A DNA stretch of 64,000 bases from Favolaschia claudopus. Taxonomy: Eukaryota > Basidiomycota > Agaricomycetes > Agaricales > Mycenaceae. Shown here piece by piece: positions 10,273-22,479 of the stretch (positions are counted from its first letter, which is position 1; every line of letters begins with the position of its first letter). The stretch is from NCBI GenBank assembly GCA_037176885.1, contig JAWWNJ010000147.1, forward strand, positions 496,001 to 560,000. The letters are read 5' to 3'. The position numbers were made by a program, and so were the translations under genes. Below the pieces are notes generated by a model. That model was given only the letters and a program-made list of their open reading frames with translations, did no database searches and was not told the DNA's origin.

Positions 10273-12817
10273 TTAACTGTGTTGAACATACGTTAGTGGT
10301 GCCTTTTATCCGACTTCTCACTATGTATGTTTAGAAACTTACCTGTCAGCGGTGATGAAAATCTGTTAATTGTCCTCAACCCAGGGGAACCTTACACGAT
10401 CCTTTGTAAGTTTGAGTCGTGGAGCTGAAACGAACGACTCTCACCATGACGTTACTCGAAGCAAACCGGCAGCAAATCAGAGATAGAGTATCCAGGTTTG
10501 TCGATGTGATCCCGGCGGAATCCTGCACCGAAGGTGAGGTATTGCTTGTCAACATATGTATTGGATGTCGATACTAGCTTGAGGTCACCGAGTACAGTCG
10601 TGTGAGTGAGACCGAAAGACAGATCACAAAGCGATTGAACTGTACATTGCTTTGGGACAGCCTTCGGATTTTTGCCTCCCACCTCATAGGATGCGGTGCT
10701 GCGGCGGGGAAATTGTCGTTGGTATAGAGAGTCCAACAAAATCTTCAATTAATCCGAACACTCACGGCGCTCGGACACAGGAACAGACCGGCGAACACGA
10801 AGTATCGCCAGCTATTTTCGGCAAATTTTCAGTTTTGGGCGGCATTATGAACAGGAAGACCAACAAGTTAACGTACTGGTAGTATCCTTCCGTCATTCCC
10901 TCCTAGTCATACTCATAGCTGAACGCTCGATTGCCTTGGTCCGATGGTTGGGAAATTTGCCACTTGATTCTGACTCACTTGAACTGGATTCAACCGGGTG
11001 GGATAGGTAAATCGGGTACAGGTTGCAGATTATCATGAATAACAGTGGCATATGGATCAGTGGCAGCAGCCGGTCAGAACAATCAGAACGATGTTGGTCA
11101 ACTTGAAGTTCGCAAAATCCAACATCATCGGAGGAGACAAGGAACAAAACTACAGTGGTCACAATGTGACAAGAGTTGTTGGCATCATCGGCTTGAGGCG
11201 GCAACATACGCCGCGGCATGTCGCGGTCAGGTGACTGGTGGTCTGCACGTCCAAACCATGGTTTTTCTCGAGCTGCTCTTTCAAAGTTACTGTGCGCAAT
11301 TTATATCTGCAACAACATGCATCAGAGAGCACCAGACTCCTTATTGCCGCCTAACGCTGGCGGCTGGCGGTGATTCAGTCACTTCATAGCTGGTTACCGA
11401 ATTGCATCAACCAGAAGTCAAGTGCAGCTCTGCTGAGCCTGCCTTAGGTTGATATTATTGTTGACTTGATATTATGGTATGGAAGGTCACTTTGATTTCG
11501 TCATTCCACAAGTTTTTATCGGCGTTCAACGACTAAGTATGTTCGGATTCAAACGATATCTAGTAAAGCAGGAGCGTTGGAATCAAACTGCCTTCATTTT
11601 ATTCGTCCACCCGAATCCGAGTCAACCGGACCCCTCCTTCCCGTCCTGCCACTGTTCTCCTGCGTATCTTTTCGGTAGACGTTGAGCAATTGCCACCGTT
11701 ATCTCTGCAGTCCCGCACTCCAAAGATACCTCAGATTGCGGGTAGGTACTCCTGATTTTTCTCCCGAGGTGTAGTGCTCACTCTGCCATGCATTCTTACT
11801 TACGATTTGTTAACATTCCTATCTGGGAAGGCTTTCGCCCGCTTCACTTCCTCTTGATCAACATTCGACGTTCTTTGTGGCGCTATTTTTTACACACTGA
11901 TCCATCTTCCGCATAGATCTCAATGGTATGACGGTGGCGTATGTAAGCCCTGCCGATCTTTCGTCAACGAACCAGTTACACATTCTGTTCTACTAGTAAT
12001 GTTACCAACATCTCCAATGTGTCCCGCTCTCAGGCTTCATCCCTGGTACAGGAATGTCCCCACATGAGCTCCGTACCCGTCAAAGTCGAAGCACACTCAA
12101 AGTACCTGTTCCTGAAAATACCGCGCGAAGGTTTCTGAAACAAATAAGGTTCGATTCGGAACAACGAAGATATGCGAAACAACGACAGTTGCACGATCTC
12201 GCAACTTAGTCGTATCGTTCCCGCCGCCCCTCTGACCTCCTCAGAAACCTAAGTATTAGCCAATTGAGTACAGACAGATTTTTCGATTCATTCTACCCCT
12301 CTTTTGAGCTACCCTCCTGGTCGTTCAATTTCCATGCACCTTGTGGACGCAGGCGTGTATTAACTGAGTTTCTGTCTGAGTTACTTATTTGATTCGTGGA
12401 TGCGTTTGCACTTTCATTCACATGCTCCGCCACCCGTCTTAGCAGGTCAGCCTCCGCAGTCTCAAACTTGTGTAGAGACGGGTGCTTATTTCGCGCCAAA
12501 ACCAAGTATCAGCCGCTGCAAGTCCGAGTCCACAAACCACATACCGAAACTGAAAATTCTAGTAACTTTCGACTGATGCGACCGCATACCTACTTACTTA
12601 TCCCGATTCCAGATGCATTCTGTGGACTACTTGATCTGCGTAATATACCTGTGCGTATTCCGGGCCGTATATATGCAGTCTATCGATGTTCAACCCTGGG
12701 GAATTAAAGTCGCGTTCTGGGTGCCGCAATGCTGCCGTTGATTGGCAGTGATCGGATCATATTGTGCCGCCGCTATCACCTTGCACCGCCTTCCAACAGC
12801 TTCTGCCTCTTACCACC
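10273..12817. other. Region with an unresolved minus-strand gene candidate
   Basis: On the minus strand, 10748..10452 stays open for 98 codons (ILLDSLYQRQFPRRST near its start, FGAGFRRDH near its end). 11219..10893 contains hydrophobic stretches such as LPLLFMIICNLYPIYL. They could be parts of one membrane-protein gene, but I could not find splice sites joining them and recognise no family. Around 11990..12140 on plus there is a short coding-like segment (NVTNISNVSRSQ) with a plausible acceptor. Nothing further is supported. Confidence 0.25.
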
Positions 12818-14236
12818 ATGAGCTCGACCGAAGCGTATCCAGTTCCCCCACCGTCGTACGGAACGACTCACACCAAGAAGCCCGACTCTGAAGAGGACAC
12901 GCCCCTCATCGATGTGGGGACTTCGCGGGACGAGAGAGAACCGCTGCTTGCTAACAGTGATCACAATGTGGGCAGTATCTTCGACCATGCAGAGGCTGGC
13001 GACGTGCCGGATGACTTCAAAGTACGTCTTTATATATGCTTTACCAAATAGATCTGACTGGAATGTTAGTATGGTACTACGGTCGCGGACAGCTCCCCCC
13101 AAGTCAGGAAGAGCTTTATTCGCAAAGTTTATACAATCCTCCTCATCCAGCTGGTGAGTGTCCAAATGCTAATATAAATTTGCTCTGAAATGAAAACACA
13201 CATTTATAGCTCGCCACAGTTGTCGTCGGCGGCTTTGTCTCCCAATCGAAACCCGTTCTCGAGTGGGTTTTGAGCCAGTAAGTCCCTTGTCGCCGTCTAA
13301 TTCGCGTAGCCAAGTCTTCCTTTCTTAACTCTTTTATTGATAGCCTTTGGGCGTTCTTCGTCCCCCTCGTCTTCACCCTAGTCAACCTCGGCTTTCTCCA
13401 CTGGAAACGTCATGCTCACCCTCTCAATTTCATTCTCCTAGGCACTTTCACGCTTCTCGAAGGTAGGCCGCATCGTCGTCCTCCGTACAAAACTCTTCAT
13501 CTACATCACGATTATACCTCCAGCATACACTCTCGGAATTGCCGTCGCCTTTTACGACAATGCATTGATTCTCCAGGCTCTAATGATCACTTCGGCCGTT
13601 TTCATTGGGTTGACTCTGTTCACTCTACAATCTAAGGTGCGTCTAAGTCTTCATAGGTTATACGTATTCAACCCCATTCTGTCGACTGACTAAAAATGTC
13701 TTATGTATTTCCAGTACGACTTCAGCGGCATGCGTATGTTTGTTCCCCCTCACCTCTCTGATATTGCTAAGACGGCGTCTATCTATCAATCCCAGTGCCT
13801 TTCATCCTCGCCTCTCTCATCGTACTCAGTCAGCTTCAATCTCCCTCCCAAATCACTTCCCCCCCAGCATTGACCACCGTTCTGCACAGTTACAACCTCC
13901 TCCATCCACATTCTCTTCATACCCTTCAACAAAACACTCGACATCGTCTACACCGTCACAGGCTGCTTGATCTTCAGCGCCTGCGTCGTGTATGACACCT
14001 ATCTCATCAACCGCAAGCTGTCGCCGGACGAGTTCATCACTGGAACAGTTAGTTTGTATATTGAGTGCGTGTTGCTTCTTTCATGTATCATCTGCATACG
14101 GCGCTCGCTCGAACTGACATGCTGTTTACATAGTTTCGTCAATCTGTGTACGCACATCTGTTTCTTTCGACTGACTGACTGATTGATGGATCCATCTTGT
14201 CCCGCAGTCCTGCGCGTCCTCCGTCTCGTGGGCTGA
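12818..14236 (+). CDS. BXI1: Bax inhibitor-1 / LifeGuard (TMBIM) family membrane protein
   Basis: Exons: 12818..13021, 13070..13153, 13210..13277, 13344..13462, 13524..13636, 13715..13733, 13796..13828, 13890..14064 and a last part from 14134. The N-terminus is Pro/Glu-rich and cytosolic (PPPSYGTT). Seven hydrophobic segments follow, beginning with RKVYTILLIQLLATVVVGGF and including LWAFFVPLVFTLVNLGFLHW, LIVLITTSSIHILFIPF, and the family hallmark VYDTYLINRKLSPDEFITG. Relatives are ER/vacuolar or Golgi membrane proteins that modulate Ca2+ leak and cell death; yeast BXI1/YBH3 is the fungal reference. The C-terminal end is unclear: after DFVNL the expected ILRxL sequence is only found at about 14209..14236 (VLRVLRLVG, TGA stop). 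The connecting splice is off by one base, perhaps because of an extra 14 nt near 14147. Confidence 0.8.
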
Positions 14237-15265
14237 TCCAATCTTGCCCGCGCATCCTTTCCTTTTCCTTAAGGGGGTTTTGGTTACAGTCATTGGCATG
14301 GACCGTTGTACAACTATCGCTGTCCATCGCATTGCTTCTCGAATCTAGTCTTCGCTTGCTTGCTATCTGTGTTGGTATACAGTGAACACGAGTGTTTACA
14401 TTTGTTCAGGTAGAAAATGATGTATGCGTTGGCGGGCGAACGGCGGCTTCGTGACAGGCAGCGAATGCGCCCGCCTTCTTTCATATATCATCTCTTGTCT
14501 GCCGTTGGCATTGGTTGGCATTGGTTTGGTACTCATACTCTGGTAAAGTTTGTATCGATATTTTTTGGATGTCCGATCATGATGGGTTAATTTTGGTTTC
14601 GCAGTGCTGAGAATCCTGTGCCTCGTCCCCTGTGGTTATCTCTGCTTTCTGGTTCGGCGTCACCTTCGCTGGTATCCAGTCTGACTCCAGCTTGGAAAGC
14701 GTCGGTATCCTCGAACAAACAGAGATAATCTTTAGACTCGAGAGCATTGCTCGAGCCCCACCATCTCGAGATTCTCAACATCAAGTAGCGCGAGTCTCAC
14801 TCAAAACGAAGCATCGTGGTTGCTCAAGCTGCTCTTCTCGCCGCACCTCATTGCCACAATGAGGCTGAGCTGACTTGTTTAACTTCAAGATTCTACCTCA
14901 GAGCAGGATTGTCCTAAAAATATTTACGGCGGCTACGTGCCAGGCGGTGAGCGCCAATGCGCCCCTCCCCCCGCCCTTGCTTCTTAGCTATCTGCACTGG
15001 ATGCCACGTTCTGCCCACGCCAAATAAGAAAACCTATCACCTGTCAAATGGCGGATTTGCAGTGCACCTTCCTTATATAGATAAATGCGACATTGCATCA
15101 GGCGCTTCCCGCCCCTCCCGCCCCTGGCGCACTGGCGCGCCCCCGCCACCTTCCTGATTAAGTAACAATCGTGGAGTGGTTCAAATCCTTCATATACCGC
15201 CGCGCCCCGCCCCCGCCTCTTTGTCCAGTGCCCAGCCTGAGCCCGCCTCCCGCCTTTCATCTGAC
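14237..15265. other. Intergenic region
   Basis: No supported gene. The last 300 bp are C-rich and form the likely promoter and 5' leader of the C2H2 gene. Confidence 0.35.
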
Positions 15266-16113
15266 ATGCCTACCAGTAACAACGCGCACTTGACCTTAAA
15301 CGCGGCGCCGGAGGCGAAGAAGCGGCAACATATATGCAGCTATTGCGACCAAGTATGCTCGACGAGCAGCCATCTCGCGCGACATAGACGGATCCATTCG
15401 GGAGTGAAGGAGTTTGTGTGTGATTTTCCTGGATGCGAGAAGAGGTCGACGAGGTTGGATAATTTGCGGTCGCAGTGGGTGTCGATTTTCCGAGGCTGGG
15501 CTGATATAAACTCGGATTTTATAGCCAAAAGGTCCATGCGAATCAACCTCGCAGCCCTCAAGCTGGAGGGTACCCGAAGGCCAAGTCACCTTCATCTTCA
15601 GCATACCCGTCTTCCATGTCCTCGCCTTCATCCCCGACTCCAGTCTCATTTCCTCCATCTCAGGAGATCATATATACACCAAGCTCTCCTCAGCATTTCC
15701 AATATGGTTCCTTGAACGCAAACACAAGCAACAATCACGCCGGATATCCCTATCCGCAGCCGAACCACTCGCCTTCATTCACCCAATACCCCAATTCGAT
15801 GGCGGAAGAACAACGCTATTCACGCAGCGATCTGCATCATCCTCCGCACTGCAGATTTTCCAAATCCACCTCCCTCACTTACGTCTCGGAGGAATTTTCC
15901 TCCTACGGGTACGGAGGAATAAATTGTCATTACTCCATCCCTCCTTCGCTTCCCGGCAGCGGGAGTGCAGACATCTACAACCAAAATTCAACCTCAGATT
16001 CTTACAATTCTCCCTACCATCCCGCGCCCCCATCTTCCTTCTACCCGTCTCCACCTGCTGGTTATAGCTACCCTTCGTCAGCTGGAGATGAGCAACAGCA
16101 GTGGTATCAATAA
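15266..16113 (+). CDS. C2H2 zinc-finger protein (two fingers)
   Basis: Two exons, 15266..15474 and 15525..16113, encode about 265 residues. Finger 1 is CSYCDQVCSTSSHLARHRRIH (C-x2-C then H-x3-H; residues about 22-42). Finger 2 is C-x4-C-x12-H-x3/4-H and is completed only after splicing: the intron interrupts the first histidine codon, so RS-H-QKVH spans the junction. The start is the first ATG in the frame after the GC-rich leader. The remaining 190 residues are a Ser/Pro/Tyr/Gln-rich disordered tail (YPYPQPNHSPS, YNSPYHPAPPSS), as in many basidiomycete developmental regulators. It is probably a nuclear DNA-binding protein; its target and role are unknown. Confidence 0.8.
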
Positions 16114-16563
16114 CTAGACTTCATACCAGACTGAGATTCGGACTTCTGTTGTTTCCGAGTTATAACATCTATACCGAACATTCACGAATTGATAGAACAG
16201 GACCCAAATCTCGTAGATTCATACACGCTCGTAATCGCATGAATTATACCTCGACTATTCGAAAGCCAGAAATTAAACTTGTTATCGGTATGCAATTGTA
16301 TGTGAACGGAGGCATTCAAATATCAAACTCTGCGCCAACCCTGGGCTGGTCTCCGAGCTCAAGCCGACGAAAAGACACAGTTTCCATCCGCGCAGAAAAA
16401 ATACCTCCCATTTACGAAAATGCTCAAATTACTGAGTCCAAAAAATATTGCCGGTGTCTAATTTGCACGCCTATGACTCGGAAAATCCTCGGCGCACGCT
16501 CGTACATAATGCACGTGATCCTGGGAGGGATGCTTTCTATCTGCGACCTCCTCCTCTTCTGCC
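16114..16563. other. Intergenic region
   Basis: AT-rich 3' flank of the C2H2 gene. Open frames here lack features. Confidence 0.35.
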
Positions 16564-18107
16564 ATGGCTGAACAACGCGCAACGGCCACGTCTGGCAAAA
16601 TCGTTGAACTCGGCATCAAGCTTGCCCTTGAGGCTGAAGCTGATCTCTCCCTGGAAGGCATATACTGTGATGCCTCCCCTGCCGAAGCCAAGCGCGATGA
16701 TGCTTCCGAGCGCGCTCGTTCTGGCCTTGTCTATGAACTCGACTCCTCGTCGACCGTGGTACGGGGAAGCCAAAGCAATCAGACTCCAGTATACCCCGAA
16801 GTAATGAAGGCCTTCACCGACAATTATTCCCCAGTTCCATCCCCATTGACCTTAAAATCTCTTGTCTTGTCTGGTGTAAAATCGACGCATCAGGCTTTGA
16901 TCTTGAATCTCGGCTTGCTACACTTGATGGTAATTTTTTTTTCCTTCTCTCACTTTAACTCAAGTCTTGTTAGGTATCGTACTTGACCCACACGTCTGTT
17001 CAGTGGTATACCCGTGTTCGATGGGACACTGGTATCACGTGTGTTTCCAATGATGTTCGTGAATACCATTTTTTCGACTTCACAGGGATCATCTATCTTC
17101 TAGGTTCGGAAATTCTATATCGGGATGGCGCTGGTATTCAACGAATATGTGCTAGCATTTGTAACGATTGACCTATTGTTTCAAGTGAGTTTGTATATCT
17201 TTCTAGCCCAAAGCCTGCCCTGACTCGGCATCTGTGTGTTCAGCCTATCTGGAAACAATCTTCCAGCACATTTAACATTCCACCAGACATATACACCGAG
17301 ACGTTGAATTTTTTGGTCCTTGTTTCAAACTGGATTGCAGAGGAGAATTGGTTGGATGGTAGACGATATGTCCTCGCCTGTGATGCGATCCGTGAAGCCA
17401 ATAAGATCTTCTATGGCATCGGAGTCCATACTGTCATGGAGTTATTTTTCCTCGCAGGTTTGTCGCTTTGGTACAATCTGATCTGATCGCTCATTGCTGC
17501 CTTAGGTCTCTCTCCATTCATTACTGCGTGTGAGCTGTTCTGCAGCCCGTCTCGTACAGCCCGCTTCCTGGCAGCGTACTACACGTATATACACGTTGGA
17601 GAGACCGGTTTATGGTGCGTTCAGTCCACTTTCCGTCCAAATAGTTGTTCTTATCCGACTACAGGCGTCTGATCAGTCCTTGCATTCACGAAGGTGTCTT
17701 AGCCCCCACCACTGACCAACGTCTGCGCTACGCAGACTGGCTTTACGTGTGGGGGTAAGGAGCGAGTCTACATGTCTACTCGTATGAGTCAGCTCTTGGA
17801 TTCGTACCATGTGAGTTTTTTTCTGTAGTAACTTCAATCTACGCGAGTCATCGACCCAACCATGTCGCAGAGCATACTCGAGAAATTCAGTGTCGCCCCC
17901 GAAGTGACCTGTCGCAACATTCTGGAGGATCTTTTCGATGTTTTCGAACCCACACTTGTCGCTCCCGCACTTGAAGCGAATCCAACCTGGGGCAGTCTTA
18001 TCTTCGGAGAGCAAATATGGATTCCCCTGTCTCACTGCATTCCGAGGGGTCGTAGACGAAGACTTCGTCTACTCATGGAGACGGAGGTAGACGAAATTAC
18101 AGTATAA
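16564..18107 (+). CDS. Unrecognised multi-exon protein with one apparent frameshift
   Basis: Exons that join in frame are ..16929, 16974..17038, 17104..17184, 17244..17457, 17506..17614, 17665..17810 and 17871..18107. The 5' part is unresolved; an open exon from 16564 begins MAEQRATATSGKIVELG. Recognisable stretches are LATLDGIVLDPHVCSVVYP, GMALVFNEYVLAFVTIDLLF (hydrophobic), NWIAEENWLDGRRYVLACDA and ILEDLFDVFEPTLVAPALE. I know no family for them. The exon 17665..17810 is one base too long: after DWLYVWG the frame hits TAA. Dropping one G from the GGGGG run at 17751..17755 would restore KERVYMSTRMSQLLDSY and the downstream frame. That is either a sequencing error in a homopolymer or an inactivating mutation. 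Several segments are hydrophobic enough for membrane association. Confidence 0.5.
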
Positions 18108-18534
18108 TCACCCTCTCTGCGCCGTTGTGCTATTCTTTCTGCGCTTCTTTGGCCTTGAAATGGTGTACTAGGGCCCCCAGGTCCACGTTGTGCAGCAGAA
18201 AGTGGAAATTTCCGGTTGGCAGGTCCGATTTGGCCGATTAACGTCAACTTCATCAATATCTCGACTATATTTGGAACGAGCGCGTAATTTCGTTCAAATT
18301 TTGCTGGAGAAGGCCTAGGGGTGTTAGAAATTGATAGTTGAGGGCTGTAGTTCAAGAATATGAGAAATGAAGAGGTGTCTGTGTGATTAAAGCGCAAAAT
18401 ACGAGCTTCAAGTAGACGGACGTATAACGGAGGTAGGCTGACGTAGGTGAAATTTCGTCGACTCGGCGTCGGCGAAGCTCGGCTACGGCATAGCCCGAGG
18501 TAGCCGAAGGTAGCCTGACGTAAACTGACTTCGG
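18108..18534. other. Short intergenic region with GTAGACG/GTAGCCG motifs
   Basis: Repeated short words such as GTAGACGAA, GTAGGCTGACGTA and GTAGCCGAAGGTAGCC occur at 18048..18100 and 18412..18535, partly as inverted copies. This could be the remains of a small inverted-repeat element. No gene is supported. Confidence 0.3.
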
Positions 18535-19054
18535 CTACCAAGGCCCGGAATCATCCCAATGCTCCTGGAAGCACGTCCCATTCATCCGATACAAATCCAA
18601 GCCCGCCGTCGCATTCGCCTGGAAGCCGTCCATGCGGAGATGCACCCATCCATACGGCGCCTCGAACGTCTGGTGCAGAACCTGCACCTTGAGCTCCGGG
18701 TTCGCGAGGAGCTGGCTCAGGCCCGCGTAGGCTGCGGCGAAGCCGTCGGGGCCGGCGGGGTTGTGCTGGATGTAGTCGCCGGCGACAACGCCGTTGAATG
18801 CTTTGGGGATGTCTCTGTGGAGAGGTTCAAAATGATTAGTGATAAGTGTAGGTGGGAGAATTAATGCAATGAGGAGCGTACTTTTCGATGTACATAGCCT
18901 TGACATACGCCTCGAAGATGGCTTTCTGCTTGCGGGGGGAGGCGTGGTGGACTTTGCATGGAACACCTTTTGGGATGGTTTGGCTGGACGCAGACCCGAC
19001 GAGGCCGATGGCGAGGGTGAGAAGGCTGAACAAGGTAGAGACGGAGGTACGCAT
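18535..19054 (-). CDS. Secreted SnoaL/NTF2-like fold protein
   Basis: Two exons, 19054..18882 and 18814..18535, encode about 150 residues. Residues 1-24 (MRTSVSTLFSLLTLAIGLVG) form a signal peptide. The mature part has SnoaL-like features: a helix (KQKAIFEAYVKAMYIEK), then GDYIQHNPAGPDGFAAAYAG and VLHQTFEAPYGWVHLRM, ending with a DLYRMNGTCFQEHWD strand. The YIQHNP...DG box is the usual hallmark of this cone-shaped alpha+beta barrel. Relatives include polyketide cyclases and aldol-condensation-type enzymes, but the substrate cannot be predicted and the secreted fungal group is uncharacterised. The 67-nt intron has GTACGC and CACAG ends. A TATA box lies upstream. Confidence 0.75.
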
Positions 19055-19106
19055 TGTGGTGTGGCTCGAAAGTTGAACTGACGAATTCGAAGCAAAGTTG
19101 TTGGAC

Positions 19107-19113
19107 TTTTATA
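19107..19113 (-). promoter_or_regulatory. TATA box of the SnoaL-like gene
   Basis: TATAAAA on the minus strand, about 55 nt upstream of the ATG at 19054. The placement matches the other secreted-protein genes in the window. Confidence 0.5.
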
Positions 19114-20411
19114 AGACTGCGCTCGCAGAGTGTGGGAATCCCCGATTAGCTAACCTTCCGTCCGGTCCAAGCCGCTAGTCGAAGAAGTGCGCATTGACCG
19201 ACTCGCGCCCTTGAAGACACCTCGTTCGTGAAAAAGTTGACGAGATGTCCACATCACATATGCCGACAAATTCGGAGAAAGGCGGTTTGATCAGCGGGAT
19301 AAATGCTGATGACCATTCGTCGGAATACTATCAGGAATAGGAATAAGAACTAGCTTGTGGAACCCACTCGCACTGTGGCTCGCCTCAAGCTTCGTTCACA
19401 TTCAATTTCCGAGATACATCGGATAACTTCCGCTTTCCTCCTTACATCGTTTCGATGCCAGAGATGAAAACCCAGAGAGCAAGCAGGGCGCAAAATAGAG
19501 ACGATTGAGATTTCGCGCCTTCCACGAAACGTGCAATAGGACATTGGTCAAACGTCGGTACGCCGAACTTGAGTGACAATAGCCGCTGCCCGAACTCGGA
19601 TACACGGCTACCACCCGGGCTACTTCACAGAGTACGCATGGATCAACCGCGGCTGAAGTAGGAAACACGATGCGCGCTTGACTTGGAATATGAAGATGCA
19701 GAAAGCGGAAGGGTGCATCAAATTGTCAGTACAGGTAAGCAAAGCGGACCAGCGGCCACGAGAGAAAGTGCAGGTCGACAGGTTCATCGCTGGAGGGCGC
19801 GAGATCTGCTTCTATTCCATATGGACCATGAGCTAGCGAAAGGACTGCTTCCTCCAGCTTGCCACTGCGGCTGCCATACATCGTGGAAGCAGAGATTTGG
19901 ATGACGAAGGGCGTCTAGGCGTGTGCTGCGACGGAAAGTAAGCGTTTATCCTATTCATTACAACGAAGAGGAAACTCACTTCGTGGAAGACGCATCGGCG
20001 CAGGAACGCTGCGCACCCGCAAAATGCGAGGACAGAACCACAAAGGAGGCTGACTCTTCGCGCCACCCGCACACCGATCTGCAAGTCATCTTTCTATGCG
20101 CCTAAACGCGAGTCCCGTGGGACTAAGAGTGGTCACTCCAGTTAGGCATTTCGCTTCGTCTCCAATCGAGGTTGCAGGCCTGATGAACGTACGTCGATCA
20201 ATGCCGGGTGCTGCTGCTGTGAATCGCTCGACCTGGCCATCTGCGCGCAACTCGCACACCTGGGCTCTTCTTTACACGTCCGGCTCATTCCCCAGACCGA
20301 CCTCCCAATCTTCATCTACCCACTGTCTCGTTCCCCCGCGTTTACGCTGACCGCCATTCGCGCATCCTAACACCGCCGTAGACAATGGACGCGGCGAGCG
20401 CCGAGGGAGAA

Positions 20412-20530
20412 GCCAAATTCTGCATCGACTTTCCGCCGACTCGTAGCGACGCAACCCCATACCCTCCCCATCTCCGCCGACACCAATTGACTTCCTCCAC
20501 ACCATACACCGTACACCACATCGTCAGCGG
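20412..20530 (+). repeat. Diverged direct repeat, copy A
   Basis: Shares GCCAAATT(C/T)TGCATCGACT, TACCCTCCCCATCTCCG(C/A)CGACACCA and CACCGTACACCACATC with 21125..21240, in the same order and orientation. Confidence 0.6.
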
Positions 20531-21124
20531 CAGTCCACGTTTACATGCTCATCCACATCCCCACTATCACCTGCGCCGATGACCACACCCTGAGCATATC
20601 TAGGACAATCCCCTCCCGAGCGCTGATACACCGAGGCTTCCTCAAACGGCACGCGCGAGAGAAGACTCCTCACGAACAAGCAAAGCAGGGAAGCCCATCC
20701 CGACAGCCACTGTACATGTGCGCATCCGCACACCCCGTGCAGCGGCGTGCCGCCAATACGGGCCCCAGCAGCAACGCGGGGCTGTGTCGCGTACACTCCA
20801 AGCATGACATGACATCCGGCCGACGAAACGACCGCGAGTCGAGGCATTTGCTCAACGCGAGCACGTCATCCGCACATGCATCACGCGAGCCTGCATCCGC
20901 ACCCTCACCTAAACGACGACACGCCCGCCCGTCAAATCGCACACGTCTCTACCCTGCAGTGGTCGACGGACTGCCTGCATGGGCAAGGAAAGCATTCCTT
21001 GGTTCTCCAATCGCTACCATTTCTGGCCCCCGACCCACCCGACACTCAGGTGCCACCTCTCCACTCACGGAGCTACGAGATCGAGACAATCCTAGCATCG
21101 ATGGACTCGAAGAGCAAGCGAGAT

Positions 21125-21240
21125 GCCAAATTTTGCATCGACTCTCCTCCGACTCGACATACCCTCCCCATCTCCGACGACACCATTCAACCCTATCGTC
21201 CGCCGCTCTGTACACCGTACACCACATCCCCAGCGACATC
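21125..21240 (+). repeat. Diverged direct repeat, copy B
   Basis: Second copy of 20412..20530, about 710 bp downstream, with small indels. Confidence 0.6.
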
Positions 21241-22468
21241 GTCCTCGTCCACACACGCGTGCGGGAAGACGACAAGCGAACAAACGAAGCAGGAGCTTAC
21301 AAAATACAGCAAAAGCCGTCCCTCGAATCCCACTTCTATCCACCCTCCCTCTTTCCTCCTCCCCCAGATTCGGCCATATCTGCACAAGAAGGTACGCAAG
21401 CAGCCTTGTAAAGCATGTGCAGCCCGAGGCGTCAGGGTGCGCAGAATGTCCAAGCGTAAGGGGGAAGAACAAGCTGACGAAAATGCAAGGCTCGAGCGCG
21501 ACCTCGACGGCTCCGGGCGATGGGTCCGCGTATCCTTCCTTCGTGTTATTGCTGGCAACGCTCACTACCGGCCCCCACCCCACACGCCGATGCATGCGCA
21601 CGCATGCCCATCCCATCCCATCCAAGGACTCCGATCCAATCCCATTCACATGCCCATACCCACGCCCACGCCCCACCGCCAGCCTACGTCCCCGGCGGCC
21701 AAGCATCAGACATGCACGCCTGGCCGTACGATGTTGGCAGCACCGAAACGGGGGCGCGGAGAGGGATAGGGACAGGCGGATGCCGTCGATGTCGGGCGCG
21801 CGTCGCCGCAGCGTGCGCATCGGGTCAGAAGGTCGCGTTGCGGCGATTAAGGGTACAAACGACACGACCGGGGGCAGGCAGTCGTGATTCTGCGTGCTTG
21901 CGTAGATCGTACGATTAGTGGCCGAGGCGGGCGCGAATGTATGTATTGGAGAGAATGAGACTGCCGGGGGAAAGCCTGGGATCAATGTTTGTTCTTAAAT
22001 GTGGAGGCAAGACGCACGCAAGAATAAAAGATCCACTTGGCTCTCGCCTTTGACCGTGATCAGAATGAGCGTGCGGAGAGGGAGGACGTTCCCATCGCGG
22101 AACTGGAGTACAATTAGGCTTGGACGTCCGTCGCTATTCATACTGAACGAAAGGACGCCTACTCTTCTTCATGATAGAGATTCTTGGAATCGCATCGACG
22201 GGACACACGTGGTCTAGGGGTGCAGGTCATTGTCGGCGCATTTGAGGTGAGCAAGATCGAGACATTGAGACGGAGCGGGACGCTAGGGGCGGAAACGGTA
22301 GAAGTCAGTCTGAGCTTGAGGGAGGCGGCAGAGGCGGAAGGAAGAATGCCACGTACATGATTTGCATCGTATTGTATCGACCCAATGTTTTTTTCGTCTG
22401 GATATGCGGAGTCCTGCAGAGGCAGAGCGTTAGCTGAGGTGAGGACTACAACACGGGGAGCGTACTGA

Positions 22469-22479
22469 CGTTGCGAGGG
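22469..22479. repeat. Target site duplication, left copy
   Basis: CGTTGCGAGGG is repeated exactly at 23037..23047 and flanks the TIR element. One or two bases of the match may be chance, so the true duplication could be 9-11 bp. Confidence 0.65.

Larger units (their letters stand above)
19114..22479. other. GC-rich, repeat-bearing region without a supported gene
   Basis: From about 20.1 to 22.0 kb several long frames overlap on both strands (for example 20545..21411, 20876..21769 and 21092..21985). That pattern comes from C-rich, stop-poor sequence rather than from coding on all strands. A diverged direct duplication lies inside. One segment at 21405..21500 (QPCKACAARGV followed by a basic stretch) resembles the second half of a Zn2Cys6 cluster but lacks the last cysteine and any first half. 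Confidence 0.35.

Noticed and set aside
20545..21985. Three overlapping frames of 288-297 codons on both strands
   Set aside because: They occupy the same C-rich, repeat-bearing DNA in different phases, lack family motifs and look like low stop density rather than genes.
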